A stretch of DNA of 37,195 bases from Chrysochromulina tobinii (GCA_001275005.1 JWZX01003113.1:1-37195); one strand, 5' to 3'. Shown: positions 1-10,033, counted from the stretch's first letter. Notes: generated by a model not told the origin, from the letters alone. A program made the numbers and translations.

Positions 1-79
1 GGGGGAAAGAGGGGGGCGGGGGGGGGAGGGGTCGCCCACCGCGGTATACGATCACGGATGTACCCGCAGTGGTGCATCA

Positions 80-1186
80 TTACGGTCCGTCGTACATCAT
101 CACATCGTTGTTCTCCATACGCATGAACGTGGCGAGGGGGTCGGTGGAGCAGCTCTTGCTCGCTAGCTTGCCCTCTTCCTCCCGGTTCTCCAACTCGCCC
201 GTCATCATCTGCAAGCCCTTGTCCCACATCTTACCCATATTCTCTTGCGTCAGGCCGATGAGCTTCAAAGTGTCCACCAGGCACTCGCTGGGAAAGTTCC
301 AGCAGTCTTCGACTTCCATCTGAAGGCCGGTGTACTCCATCGACGCGGCTGCGAACGTGTGCTTGGCGCGCGGGATGCTGCAGTCAAATACCGAGCCGGC
401 ATCGGTGAACCGGTGGAACATTGAAAACTGCCTGTCACGCTCGTTTCGCGTCAGCGTCAACGTCGCGATCTTGGGGTTCTGCTCGAATGACGAGAGCGCA
501 TCCTTCCACGCGCGCATCGCCTTCTCGTTGATCGCATGTATGCACGCGGACGGCTCATAGTCCTCCGCGTACGATAGTGGCGCCGTTTGGCCATTGACGT
601 ACTGCGGGAACAGCTTTAGCGAGATCGCGCAGTCCGCGGGCGGGCACTGGGTGGCGGGCACATCCTTACAGACGAGATCGCGGATGCGGACGAAGTATTC
701 GGCGAGGTTGTACTTCAGACCCTTATAGATCGAAGAGGAGTTCTTCTCGGAGGCAAGGCCAAGCTTGATCAGCTTAGCGTGGGCTTGTATTCTCAGGTCC
801 AGCTTAGGGTTGTTGGTGTTCAGTTGGACGTGAGTGTCCCCGTCAAACAGTGACGGAGGCACTACATATTGCTGTCCGTGACCATCTTTGAGGCTGTTCG
901 AGCACTCCTCGACCTGGTTTGCCGACCACAACATGATCTGGTCGCCGAATAGCTCCGCCATGTCGAAGACGCACGGGTGGGTACCAACTGCCTTCCCCAA
1001 GTTCGACGTGCCGCTCCCATGGTCGGAGACGATGACTAGTACCTGCGGATGTGGTCCAGCGTGGGTTGCGTGCATTCCAACCGCATCTGGCTGGATGGAC
1101 AGGCTGGGATGCCCATCGTCATGCGTAATGCCGTAGACATCTTGGTACACCCTGCCCAAGAGCAACGGCAGCACGATCGCGAGCAT
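80..1186 (-). CDS. Sulfotransferase-like secretory or Golgi protein
   Basis: The reading frame is open up to a TTG at 1246, but the first ATG is at 1184-1186 and gives 368 aa. The N-terminus (MLAIVLPLLLGRVYQDVYG) is a short hydrophobic signal peptide or signal anchor, so the product probably enters the ER/Golgi lumen. About 45 residues later VLVIVSDHGSGTSNLGKAV followed by HPCVFDMAELFG resembles the 5'-phosphosulfate-binding loop and following helix of PAPS-dependent sulfotransferases (usually S-x-R-S-G-S/T-T). A later stretch, KIATLTLTRNERDRQFS, resembles the 3'-phosphate-binding Arg/Ser segment. By family knowledge it would move sulfate from PAPS to a glycan or other acceptor. The resemblance is motif-level only; another P-loop or glycosyltransferase-like fold is possible. 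It ends with TAA at 80-82 and diverges from the small membrane-protein gene at 1388. Confidence 0.5.
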   Translation of the reverse strand: MLAIVLPLLLGRVYQDVYGITHDDGHPSLSIQPDAVGMHATHAGPHPQVLVIVSDHGSGTSNLGKAVGTHPCVFDMAELFGDQIMLWSANQVEECSNSLKDGHGQQYVVPPSLFDGDTHVQLNTNNPKLDLRIQAHAKLIKLGLASEKNSSSIYKGLKYNLAEYFVRIRDLVCKDVPATQCPPADCAISLKLFPQYVNGQTAPLSYAEDYEPSACIHAINEKAMRAWKDALSSFEQNPKIATLTLTRNERDRQFSMFHRFTDAGSVFDCSIPRAKHTFAAASMEYTGLQMEVEDCWNFPSECLVDTLKLIGLTQENMGKMWDKGLQMMTGELENREEEGKLASKSCSTDPLATFMRMENNDVMMYDGP

Positions 1187-1387
1187 GGACCTGGACAGCT
1201 TTTTCCGCGGTCCAAAATAGGGTCGAATCCCGTTTTGGCAAACCAAAAACAGAAAAGACTACACAGCCGTCGCAGAATCGCTAGGATTCCCTCACGACCC
1301 GATCCACACAGGTCTGCTACGCAAGACGATTGACGGGGAGGTGTGTAATGTTAATCTCCATAGTTGAGGTCATTCGTGCGAGCGGCG

Positions 1388-1819
1388 ATGGGCACCTTCT
1401 ATTCCACATGTGCGAACGGCGTCGCCACTGCGGCCTACGGTGAGGGCAGGTTTCTCGAGCTCCGTGTGGAGGAGACGACAATCCTCCTTGGCATCATCGG
1501 AGCGGGCCTCTATTGCACGGCAGTGTACTTGACCATCTGGACTGCGGCCCTCCCAATACGCATGCTTGTCAGCTACTCCTGGGACGTCGTGATCGCGAGC
1601 ATGTTGGCTCTTATTGGCTTGAGTCGTATGAGCAAGCGGCCGCCGAGCAAGAGCGCGATCGCCGGTCTGCCCGAAGCCGAGCAGGAGAAGGCCAAGAAGC
1701 AACTGAAGGCGGCGGCGAAGGCAGCATCACTTCGGCGGACGGCAGCCATGGCATTGTGTGCCACGGTGGCGCTCGTGCGGTGGTACTTTGGGAGCGTGCG
1801 CGAGGCGTTGAGACTGTGA
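1388..1819 (+). CDS. Small hypothetical membrane protein
   Basis: This is a 143-aa protein that I do not recognise. The frame runs upstream to a TTG at 1364, but the first ATG is at 1388. Hydrophobic segments lie at about residues 33-56 (LLGIIGAGLYCTAVYLTIWTA), 62-80 (SWDVVIASMLALIGL) and 118-134 (TAAMALCATVALVRWYFG). Between the second and third is a basic, Ala/Lys-rich amphipathic linker (EAEQEKAKKQLKAAAKAA). The pattern suggests a small membrane protein with two or three spans and a charged loop. It diverges from the sulfotransferase-like gene, with about 200 bp between the ATGs. The unbroken hydrophobic pattern supports coding, but there is no family match and a short chance ORF cannot be excluded. 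Confidence 0.45.
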   Translation: MGTFYSTCANGVATAAYGEGRFLELRVEETTILLGIIGAGLYCTAVYLTIWTAALPIRMLVSYSWDVVIASMLALIGLSRMSKRPPSKSAIAGLPEAEQEKAKKQLKAAAKAASLRRTAAMALCATVALVRWYFGSVREALRL

Positions 1820-2381
1820 GTCAACGGGTTGGGCACACACGAGACTATGTTGTGTTCTTGTGTTTTGGGTCTCTCCGCTCTCAATTCCACTCACGTGTTG
1901 GTCGGATAGCTGAAACCAATGGCTGAAACGTGAGAGCTGACAAATTAACCGAACACTTGTGAGCCGCCTGCCGTGATAAGTCCCGAGCACGCTCGCGCGG
2001 AGCAGCGCGGGCCGAAGTGTCGCTCTCTTTGCGAGAGTCCGCACGCCGGACCAGCGTAGCCGGGTGTCCGCCGGTGGGGCGGGGCCAATGAGCGCCGCAT
2101 GCGGCGGGGCCGGCGCGGGGCAGCGGGCCCGGTTCGCGGTTGCCGCTAGGTTGCCGCGCGCCGGCGGCCGCCGTTCTTCATCCGCACTTCTTGCGCGGGC
2201 GGGCGCGCGGCCGGGGCAGAGATGGCCTCGCTGGACGCTGCGCACGCTGGGGTGCATGTTAGCACAAGGCCAATAGCCCCCCACCCACCCACACCTGTTT
2301 GCATGCAATACTACTAGCACCATTCATGTACTAGACCCTTGCGCGCGCCCCGTCGAGCTCACTCTGTCGCGCCCCGCGTGC
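1820..2381. other. Intergenic, convergent 3' flanks
   Basis: This stretch of about 560 bp lies between the stop of the small membrane protein (+) and the stop of the gp78-like gene (-). It holds a very GC-rich block at roughly 2000-2270 and a 10-bp palindrome TTGCATGCAA at 2299-2308. I see no RNA gene, and no ORF with protein-like composition. Confidence 0.6.
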
Positions 2382-5013
2382 TCACTCGGCGTATCCATCG
2401 AGTAGGGTCTCGATTGCGTCCTCGACGTTCGCGGACGCAAGAAGCACCCGACGTAGTTCCGTCTCCGTCGCCTGTGGAAAGAGCTCCCGAAGCTGGGCGA
2501 GCTCCTCCGTGGTCGTTGCCGGCACCCCCGCCCCGTCGACGCCACCTCCTCGTCCGCCGCCGCCACCGCCACCGCCACCTCCACCGCCGCCTCCGCCTCT
2601 CGCCCACCCCCGCCGCGGGTGGCACTGCCCAGCTCCCAGTTGGAGCCGCGCGAGACTACCTCGAGATGCAGCCGAGGCAGCCACGAGGGCCAGAGCCAAT
2701 TCTCCGACGAAAAGATGTACGATTGCACCTCCTCCTGGCCCTCCTCGCCCTCCTCGCCATAGTCCTCCTCCTCATCGTCGTACCTGATGAGGGAGCAATC
2801 AGTCGCAATCAGTGACGAACGGCAGTCATCAGTGGCATGGATCGAGCCCGCTTCGTACCCGTCGTCCTCCTCGACCTCGCCCTCGCCCTCCTCCTCGCCC
2901 TCGTCCTCCTCGCCCTCCCCCTCCTCTCCGCGAGCCTCCCACCCGTTCTGGCTCAACGCGCCCGCCGCCGCGCTGGCAGCGCCCGCGGCTGCACTGACAC
3001 TCGCGGATGCACTGGCGCTGCCGAGCGCACGGGCAGTCGCCGTACGCATCGGGCGCACTCCAGGGAAGGCAGCGGCCGAGGCCGCGTCCGTGGCCGCCAT
3101 CACATTGGCCAGCGCGTCGGCGACATTACGACCCGCCGCCGTCGCCGCCGCCCGCGCGTGCGCAAGCTCGAGCACCAGAGCGCCAGCGACGCGATCGTTA
3201 GACATCGCCGCCGTGGCCGCCTGCGCCACCCCTGGCACCTCAGCCATTAACTGCTCGATGCCCAGATCGAGTGTCAGCTCGCCGGACAGCCCTGACTGCA
3301 CCGTCGTGAGCGCGGGTGCCGCGCGTCGCTCTGCCGCCGTCGCCGCGGCGTTTGAGACGATTAGGCGCTCCACCGCAGCGATGGCGGCAGCGCCGGCAGC
3401 GTCGATGCCGGCGCCGCTGCTGCCGGCGCCGCTGCTGCCGGCGCCGCTGCTGCTCCCCGCTGGCGCCGATGGCGCCGCCGCGGATGAGGGCGCGGCTCGA
3501 TGACGGTCGTTAGTGATGCGGGAGCTCTGTTCAACGACTGGACCCAGACGTCGGCGCCGCGCTGGCCGAGGCGCCATGCCGGGCGGAGCACGCTCGGCCG
3601 TGGCCGTCGCGCCGGCGGGCACGGCGCCCGCGACGCCCGTACGGACGCCCGCACCCGCGCCGAGCCCGTGCTGCGCGCGCCCGGTGGTCGAAGGCGGACC
3701 GTTGGGATCGTCGGTGAGAGAGGCACGGCAGACAGGGCACGAGTGCGACTGCTCGAGCCACGAGCGCAGGCAGGTGCAGTGGAAGTAGTGGCCGCACGGG
3801 AGCACCGTGGCTGCATCGGCCATGGGCTCGCGGCAGATGGCGCAGCAGTCGTCGAGATTCGCGAGCTCCTCGGGCGACGCTGATCGAAAGAGCTTTTGGA
3901 GGTTGGCGTCGGCGCGCAGAAAGTTGCGGTGGGTGACGACGCGCCGGTGGAGGCCCTCGAAGGCGAGCTTGGCGTTGGCGAAGAGGAGAACGTCGATCAC
4001 CGAGAAGGAGACGCCGTGCGCGTACCACAGGTGCAGTTGGTGCAAGAGCCGGCAAAGCTGCAGGCTGAGCTCGGGCAGGAGGGACGCGTAGTACATGAGA
4101 TCCGACGAGCCCTCATGCCTCTCGCGCTGCTGAAGGAAGGCGAGCACGAGCGCGTGGGACGTCTCGGCTCCGAGCAAGGCCGCGGGGAAGAAGAAGAGCG
4201 TGAGCATTGAGGCAGACGCCTCGTGCATGAGCGCGACGCCGCCCACGACGGCGCCCAGCACGATCAGTATCAGGCATACCTCGAGACCCACGACGCGAAC
4301 CCAGGCAGCGCGCGACGGCGGCGTGGGAGTGTGAGCCATGTACTCGATGCGATCGCGAGCGAGGCCCGCGTACATGCCGAGCAGGCACACCAGCGCGGTG
4401 AAGCTGCCCCAGAGCACCATCTCCGCCAGGTCCGGCTCGACGACCGCGCCGAGCACGATGAGTTGCCCCATGAGGAAGTTGACGAGCCGCTCCCAGAAGC
4501 GCTGCGCGCACGCGGGACGAGGGAACAACGAGGCAGCTCGCGGACAAGTAAGCGGCAGGAGCGCACACGTCGTGCGTGTTGCGAGGAAAGTGCGCGCACC
4601 TGCCACTCGATGACGCGAAGCCGGCCGAAGACGGCGTATTGCATGACGCGCAGCACTTGCAGACCGATGGCGAGCAAGATGCTGAGGACAGCAACCTGGC
4701 CGGCACGCGTCCTGCAGACGCACACGAGCGTCGCTGCGAGCGAGGGCGCCGCCACTCCCTGGCTGAGCGCACACCCCGAACACGCTGCCAGGCTGACAAG
4801 GGCGTGCACTAGGCTGACAGGTCGAGCACGCACGCCCTCCTCGATGGCACGGAACACGCTGCTGCTGCGCAGCACAAGCACCGAGTGGTGGTGCAGGTAG
4901 TGCAGTACACGCAGCGACCGTTCATTGGCGCTGCGAACCATGCCCATGGCACGGCGCCCGAAGGTGCGGTGGAGCGCCGCGACTGGGTGGTGCACCCCAT
5001 GTGCATCCGCCAT
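2382..5013 (-). CDS. AMFR: gp78/AMFR-type RING E3 ubiquitin ligase with CUE domain (3 exons)
   Basis: Three exons are proposed: 5013-4600, 4501-2729 and 2624-2382, all joined in phase 0, giving about 809 aa. Exon 1 carries hydrophobic spans and ends FGRLRVIEWQ. Exon 2 continues RFWERLVNFLMGQLIVLGAVV, matching the corresponding region of metazoan gp78, and has more membrane spans. A RING-H2 finger follows at residues 358-396 (CAIC, CGHYFH, SCPVC). Then come Ala-rich and acidic low-complexity stretches. The last 40 residues, in another frame, form a CUE domain (LRELFP and ETLLDG are the ubiquitin-contact motifs). In the family, gp78 ubiquitinates misfolded ER proteins for ERAD using UBE2G2. The start is the ATG at 5011-5013; the frame upstream reaches only a TTG. 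The second intron is less certain: a nearer donor (GAG|GTAGTC) would leave an intron of only 35 nt. Confidence 0.85.
2625..2728 (-). other. Probable intron 2 of the gp78-like gene
   Basis: A proposed 104-nt intron with donor GAG|GTGCAA and acceptor GGGCAG|TGC, in phase 0. It moves the frame from the acidic linker to the CUE-domain frame. The length and GTGC donor resemble intron 1. The exact donor is not certain. Confidence 0.55.
4502..4599 (-). other. Intron 1 of the gp78-like gene
   Basis: A 98-nt GT-AG intron with donor CAG|GTGCGC and acceptor GCGCAG|CGC, in phase 0. It was placed by protein homology: the conserved FGxLRV block before it and the RFWERLVNF block after it are adjacent in the gp78 family but lie in different frames here. 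Confidence 0.85.
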
Positions 5014-5220
5014 CGAGGGAGCAACCTGAGCTGCTAGTGCTCGTGAAGCCAGGGCACGCACGCCAGGAACCACGCACGAACACCTCAACTCGCCTGTTTT
5101 TGGAAGCGAAACTACACGTTCTTTCGCGGTTTACGGGGACTTGTATCTTGATCGCAGTGTTCGGCATGTGTTTGGCATGTCAATTTCACAGTCCCTCAGC
5201 GCGTGCGACTCCGCGCCCCA
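5014..5220. promoter_or_regulatory. Bidirectional promoter, gp78-like / WD40 genes
   Basis: Only 207 bp separate the two divergent ATGs. The stretch holds an inverted repeat GCGAAA...TTTCGC (about 5107-5128), a direct repeat GGCATGT (5163-5169 and 5174-5180) and TTCACA at 5185-5190, 31 bp before the plus-strand ATG. Confidence 0.5.
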
Positions 5221-7125
5221 ATGGGCAAGAAGGCGAAGGGCAAGAAGGCAGACGACGACTGGGAGGCGGAGGCTGACGCGATCGCGCACGAGGCGGCTGT
5301 CGTGGCGGAGGCGGCGGCGGCGGAGGCGGCGGGACGAAAGCGTGGCGAGCTGCTTGAGGCGCTCTTTGTGGACCTCATTGCCCGCGGCCTGGCGAGCGAG
5401 GCGGACTGCGACAAGGCCACTGACGAGCTCGCCGACGGCGCCAAGACGGAGGATCAACTCGTCGCCGAGTGGCAGGCCAAGGCGGATAAGGCCGCCTCGT
5501 TCGATCGGCTGTATGGTCACGCCGGCGAGGAGGAGGAGCCGGAGCCGGAGCCAAAGGGGCCCAAGTCGCGACGCTGGCGGCAGGAAGAGGGTGGCTCGCG
5601 GATCCTCGACGACGTCGTCGAGACGCCCGAGGAGATCCAAGCGAAGCTGCGGCTGCACGCAGAGATCTTTGGCACGCCAGGCTCCGCGCACGCTTACGAC
5701 CATTCGGCGGACGGCCACGACGAGCACAAGCGTATGACGCTTAGCCAGCTGAGCCTGGGCGATTGGCGGAATGCGGCGAGCGATCCGCCCAAGGCGCTCC
5801 CGCTTGCGGGCATGACGGGCGTGTGCCTCTTCGGAGGCTCATATGGCTTATCCACGCACGGCGACAAGGTCGTCCGCTTGTGGGATCTTGGGAGCGGCCG
5901 GCGGCTCGCGGCCCACCAGCAAAAGCTCGATCTGACCGCGCTGGCGGCCGCGAACGGCATTGTGGCCGTGGGCGACGCGGGCGGCGCCGTGCACCTTTAC
6001 GGCACCGATGCGACCTTTGCGCCGCTGCGGCTCTCGCCTCTGCCGCCGGCGGCGGGCGCCGTGCACGACCTGGCGTTGCTGTTCTTCTTCGAGCAGAGCG
6101 CCGACCCCTTTGTGCTGGTGCTCGCCAGCTATGCAGGTGGCGTCGTGACCGCGTCGCTAGCGCACACGAAGCCGTGGCCGCCGCCGCGCGCCGACTCGGT
6201 CTCACGCGTCACGCTCCCGATGCCCGAGCTCGGCCACGGCGCGATTAGTTTGGCGGCAGCGCGTGGTGGGCAGGTGTTTGGCGCCGCGGGCTCCTCCGTG
6301 GCCTTCTACGACCTCGAAGCGCCGCTCAAGCACTGGACGACGCGAGGGGGTGAGTGGCCGATCGCCGCCGCCGCCTGGCACGCGATATGCCCGACGCCGG
6401 ATGCTATCGACGGTCTCGTCGACTCTTTTGCCGCGATTCGCGTGCTCGAGGCGACGCGTCCTGGCGTGGAAGCAGACGGCGGACTGCCGTCGCCGCCACC
6501 TCCTCCGGCGCCGCCGGTAACGCCATCGTCGAGCAGCAAGCCCGAGCGAGGCGGCGGTGGCGGCGGTGGCGGCGGCGGCAGCACCGCCGCCACCAAACCA
6601 CCGGAGGGCGTTAGCCAGCCGCCGCCCGTCACGGCGCTCAGTCACAAGCTCAGCTACAGCCCAGTGTGGCAGCTGGTGGTGGCGGCCCTTGACGGTGACT
6701 TGGTCGCGATCTGGGACGTACGCCGCCCGGCCGCCGATGGGCCCGCCGCAACGCTCCGCGTGGCTGGCGGCGCGAGCTGGGTGCACGTCGACGAGGGCCA
6801 CGAGTACGCTGGCCATCTGCTTCTCGCACCGTCTTCTGGTGGGCCCGTACAGCTCTTCGACGTGCGCCGCGTGCCACTGACGCGCAGCGCGGTGGCCGTT
6901 CGCGCCCTCGCAACCTTTGCACCGCCCGCTGCCTCGGCAAGCTGCTGCTTCGCTGCAGCTGCGAGTTCGATCGTCGTGGGCGGCGGTGCGGAGTCCAGCG
7001 ACGCGTGGCGCTACAGCGGCGAGCCCGAGGAGGCAGAGGAGGAGAAGCGCCAGAAGGACAAGAAGGACAAGAAGAAGCGCCTCGTGCGCACAAACAACAA
7101 CCGCATGTTCAATAGGACAAAGTGA
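5221..7125 (+). CDS. WD40-like beta-propeller protein with charged termini
   Basis: A 634-aa protein. The frame extends upstream to a GTG, but MGKKAKGKK begins at the ATG at 5221. The N-terminal 150 residues are Lys-, Glu- and Ala-rich and probably helical. From about residue 190, blade-like strands appear: GVCLFGGSYGLSTHGDKVVRLWDLGSG, GIVAVGDAGGAVHLYG, VLVLASYAGGVVTASL, VWQLVVAALDGDLVAIWDVRRP and LLLAPSSGGPVQLFDVRRV. These are divergent WD repeats, with RLWDL and AIWDV as the clearest signatures. A Pro/Gly-rich insertion (about 6480-6600) splits the propeller. The C-terminus (KRQKDKKDKKKR) is strongly basic and could be a nuclear or nucleolar signal. WD propellers are protein-interaction scaffolds; no specific orthologue is recognised. 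Confidence 0.75.
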   Translation: MGKKAKGKKADDDWEAEADAIAHEAAVVAEAAAAEAAGRKRGELLEALFVDLIARGLASEADCDKATDELADGAKTEDQLVAEWQAKADKAASFDRLYGHAGEEEEPEPEPKGPKSRRWRQEEGGSRILDDVVETPEEIQAKLRLHAEIFGTPGSAHAYDHSADGHDEHKRMTLSQLSLGDWRNAASDPPKALPLAGMTGVCLFGGSYGLSTHGDKVVRLWDLGSGRRLAAHQQKLDLTALAAANGIVAVGDAGGAVHLYGTDATFAPLRLSPLPPAAGAVHDLALLFFFEQSADPFVLVLASYAGGVVTASLAHTKPWPPPRADSVSRVTLPMPELGHGAISLAAARGGQVFGAAGSSVAFYDLEAPLKHWTTRGGEWPIAAAAWHAICPTPDAIDGLVDSFAAIRVLEATRPGVEADGGLPSPPPPPAPPVTPSSSSKPERGGGGGGGGGGSTAATKPPEGVSQPPPVTALSHKLSYSPVWQLVVAALDGDLVAIWDVRRPAADGPAATLRVAGGASWVHVDEGHEYAGHLLLAPSSGGPVQLFDVRRVPLTRSAVAVRALATFAPPAASASCCFAAAASSIVVGGGAESSDAWRYSGEPEEAEEEKRQKDKKDKKKRLVRTNNNRMFNRTK

Positions 7126-7596
7126 GGGCCAACGCGCGCGCGCCGCGCGTGTGCGCCTACGGCGCGAGCGTCCATCGATTTACTCGAGCGCCTGTACGGC
7201 TATGAGAATGGCGCGTGTTGACCGGGGACGCTACGGATTCGCTCGAAGAACTCGCGCGGTCTTAGGGGCGATAAGGGAGATCGATGATCGGCCGTGGCCC
7301 GTGACGCCGAGTGGCCGAGTCAGACCTTTAGTCAGACCTCGGCGAAACGCGGCCGGTTCGTAGCAGGTAGCTCTACGACGTGTTCGGTAACGTGTAGGCG
7401 CGACTTTGTGCGAGCGCGGCGCTTGCGCGTTATAAATTTGCATCGTGCGAGGGCCTCGCACCCCGCGGCGAGGCGAGGCGCGAGCGGAATAGGATATGCT
7501 CCGACCGCGTCCGGTCGCACACCACACACCACACGCACCCGGTGAGCTCCGGTTCACTTCACCGGTACCGCGCCACCGCTTACGACCACGTCGAGC
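7126..7596. other. Convergent intergenic region with TATA-like box and hairpin
   Basis: About 470 bp lie between the stop of the WD40 gene (+) and the stop of the OSCA-like gene (-). TATAAATTT occurs at 7431-7439. It is followed at once by a perfect inverted repeat at 7445-7461 (GTGCGAGG / CCTCGCAC, one central base). No protein-like ORF is seen. It may hold 3' processing signals or a short non-coding transcript. Confidence 0.4.
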
Positions 7597-9957
7597 TCAC
7601 TCGAGAAGGTCTATCCCAGCGCTCGGGTTGTACAGCGCGTCCGCAGGCACGGGCGAGGGCAGCTCGAAGTCTACGGGATCGTCCCCAATGGCCTCGCGTC
7701 CAAAGTAGGCGGGCGAAGTGAGGTGGTGCACGCCGCGGGCGGTGCGCACCGAGGTGCCAAAGTCGACGTCGGAGAGGCCGTCCGCCGTGAGAAAGTGGGA
7801 GCAGATTTGCCAGGGGGTGAGCACGCCCTCTTGGAGCGCGCGCGCGCGCTGCATCCATGGCAACGCCACGAGGATGATGGGGAACATCAAGAGGCAGAAG
7901 AGGCTGTGGAAGACCTTGGCGGGGTTGCTGAAGCCCGCGCCCGTGTTGAAGCCAGGCCAGAGGCCGCTGCCGAGGTTCTGAGGGTGGGGCACCTCCACGT
8001 CCGCATACAGGCCGAAGCACAGTAGCAAGTGGAGCAGCAGGTGAAAGGGCAGGTAGATGACGAAGACGAAGCGGTATTGCAGAGGCTTGGTGGGCGGGCC
8101 TGGTTCGAAACGGCCGAGCAGGTTGGTGCGCACGACGAAGAGCGCCACCGGGTAGTAGATGCACATCGTGAACGTGTTCGTTGGGAAGACTCCGCACCAG
8201 AGCGTCACCGCAGCGAGCACGCGCATCCCGTCCGAGGTAGAGAATGGAAGGAAGGCTGGGTCAGTCATGCGGCAGTGATGGTCGATGCCAGCCTGTGTCT
8301 TCTGGAAGGGTGCGATCACGTAGCGGCCAGCTCCCGCGACGATCCAGATCATGACAAACGTCACAAATGTGGCAACGATCAGGTTGCCCTGCACCTCCGC
8401 ATTGTACAAGAAGTAGAAGTTCAGCTCCTTGTTAGGCACTCCGAGCGCCTCACACATCGCGACGGCCACACTGTACAAGGGGGAGTCCTTCATCGTGGCA
8501 AGCACGTGCCACACGGGGATGAGGGGCATGATGAGGAACTCGACCCACATCCAGAATCCCCCCGCCTTGGCAAAGAGCGCCGTGTACGTGCAGCAGCGCA
8601 GCCGGAGAGCTGGCTGGCAACAGAGGCCGCGATTGCTGTACACGCAGAAGATGGGCTGCACAATCGCCTGCACCGCGAGCATGATGCCGAGGAGCATGAG
8701 GCCAAAGTACCCGAGCCGCTTGAAGTCGCCTTCAAACATATTCGACAGCGTGAGGCCAAACGGCGTGTTCGCCTGCAGCAGCGCGCCGATGGTCAGGAAC
8801 GCCCCGAGCGACGCCGAAACGACGAGGGCGAGCGCGAACATGATGATCGAAAACATGTACGACGCGTACCGGCGCTCAGCCGCGGTGGCCTCGAGCGAGC
8901 TCCAGATAACGTCGCGTGGGTTGGGTCCTGGCTGCACTCCGAGCGACTGGGGCACGCCCTCGGGGAAGAGCGTGCCATGCCTCGCTGCATCGAGGACCGC
9001 CGTCTTCGCCTTGCTGTTCGTAAAAGTGAGGAACGCGTAATCAAGGAGATGTCGCTCGTCTCGTGTGCTCTCGCGCACTTGGTTCAGGGCCTGTTTGTCG
9101 CCGGCCACATCGCGCTGGTGCGCCTCGAGCTCCGCCAACGCCCTCTCGCTGCCCTCCTCACGCGCGCACTGCAGCGCATCCCCGAGCGCCAGCTCAGAGC
9201 TCGTGAGCTCGTCCCTTGCGGCGATCAGCTCGCAGCAGTGGCTTGGCTGCACGGCGTACGCGGGCCGCTCGCCCGCCACGGCGACGATGGCGTCCAGCAG
9301 CTCCTTGGGCATACGCGCGCCGCGGCCCCAGCCCGTGACCACGATGGAGCACGCCTCGACATGATAGGACGCCTCGAGGACTACCCCAACCGACTCGACC
9401 TTGTCCATCTCGTCACGGAAGTCCGGATTGGAACTCACCGTCTTGCTCACCGTCTTTTCCAGCTTCGCCGCCGCCGTCTTTTCCAGCTTTCGGATCCCCC
9501 CCTCGAGGGTTGACAGACGCTTGCTAATGAGGGTGCCCTCGAAGATGGCGGGGTTCATCGTGTAGCGCGCCATGGCCTCGAAGAAGGTGAGTAGGATGAG
9601 GACGAGGCAGATGTCTGACGCCGCGTGCCACCATGTGAGCTCACTCCAAGCGCCGGCCGTGCCGCCCATGCTCACCATGGCCGACGCTCGAGCCTGGTCC
9701 ATGCCGGTGTAGCGCAGCGTGATGCTCACAAAGAACAAGAGCACTCCCAGCCCGAGGCAGTATGCGAGCACGCGCACGTGCATCGCCACGCCCTGCCCCA
9801 GCACCTCAAACGCCTTCAACGGCGCGCACAGTCCCATGAAGGCCCATGGCTCCTTGGTATCCGGATCGCGTAAGAGGCGCAATTGAGCTCGCGTCAATCC
9901 GAGCGTGTAGCTCGCATGGTTAGACTTGAGAGGCGTGGACTCGGTCGCGACCTCCAT
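7597..9957 (-). CDS. OSCA/CSC1/TMEM63-like mechanosensitive cation channel
   Basis: A 786-aa multi-spanning membrane protein. An in-frame ATG at 10095 would overlap the end of the upstream carboxypeptidase gene, so the ATG at 9955-9957 (MEVATESTPL) is preferred. There are two N-terminal spans (about 60-82 and 108-128). Next is a cytosolic loop with an RRM-like beta-alpha-beta pattern (SIVVTGWGRGARMPKELLDAI) and a coiled helical hairpin. The family signatures follow: YAFLTFTNSKAK (about 307-318) and PNPRDVIWSSL (345-355). About eight more hydrophobic spans run to residue 720, and the soluble tail is acidic. In plants and animals the family forms osmo- or mechano-gated, Ca2+-permeable channels. 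Only 76 bp separate it from the co-oriented carboxypeptidase gene upstream. Confidence 0.85.
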   Translation of the reverse strand: MEVATESTPLKSNHASYTLGLTRAQLRLLRDPDTKEPWAFMGLCAPLKAFEVLGQGVAMHVRVLAYCLGLGVLLFFVSITLRYTGMDQARASAMVSMGGTAGAWSELTWWHAASDICLVLILLTFFEAMARYTMNPAIFEGTLISKRLSTLEGGIRKLEKTAAAKLEKTVSKTVSSNPDFRDEMDKVESVGVVLEASYHVEACSIVVTGWGRGARMPKELLDAIVAVAGERPAYAVQPSHCCELIAARDELTSSELALGDALQCAREEGSERALAELEAHQRDVAGDKQALNQVRESTRDERHLLDYAFLTFTNSKAKTAVLDAARHGTLFPEGVPQSLGVQPGPNPRDVIWSSLEATAAERRYASYMFSIIMFALALVVSASLGAFLTIGALLQANTPFGLTLSNMFEGDFKRLGYFGLMLLGIMLAVQAIVQPIFCVYSNRGLCCQPALRLRCCTYTALFAKAGGFWMWVEFLIMPLIPVWHVLATMKDSPLYSVAVAMCEALGVPNKELNFYFLYNAEVQGNLIVATFVTFVMIWIVAGAGRYVIAPFQKTQAGIDHHCRMTDPAFLPFSTSDGMRVLAAVTLWCGVFPTNTFTMCIYYPVALFVVRTNLLGRFEPGPPTKPLQYRFVFVIYLPFHLLLHLLLCFGLYADVEVPHPQNLGSGLWPGFNTGAGFSNPAKVFHSLFCLLMFPIILVALPWMQRARALQEGVLTPWQICSHFLTADGLSDVDFGTSVRTARGVHHLTSPAYFGREAIGDDPVDFELPSPVPADALYNPSAGIDLLE

Positions 9958-10033
9958 AATGGGGTCCTTATTTGGTAATGGGGTCCCAAAAAAGGGTTCA
10001 CAACTTTTTCTGAAATAGCTGTGCTCGTATTTT

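Noticed and set aside
1228-1245. T-arm-like GGGATTCGACCC on the minus strand
   Set aside because: There is no A box or acceptor stem at a suitable distance; it lies just upstream of the sulfotransferase-like ATG.
7295-7375. tRNA-like signals (TGGCCGAGTCAG and GGTTCGTAGC)
   Set aside because: They loosely resemble tRNA A and B boxes, but no acceptor stem pairs and the T-arm does not close.
8029-9513. 494-codon open frame antisense to the OSCA-like channel
   Set aside because: Composition (Arg, His, Glu, Val rich) is typical of a high-GC antisense shadow; the other strand carries the conserved membrane protein.
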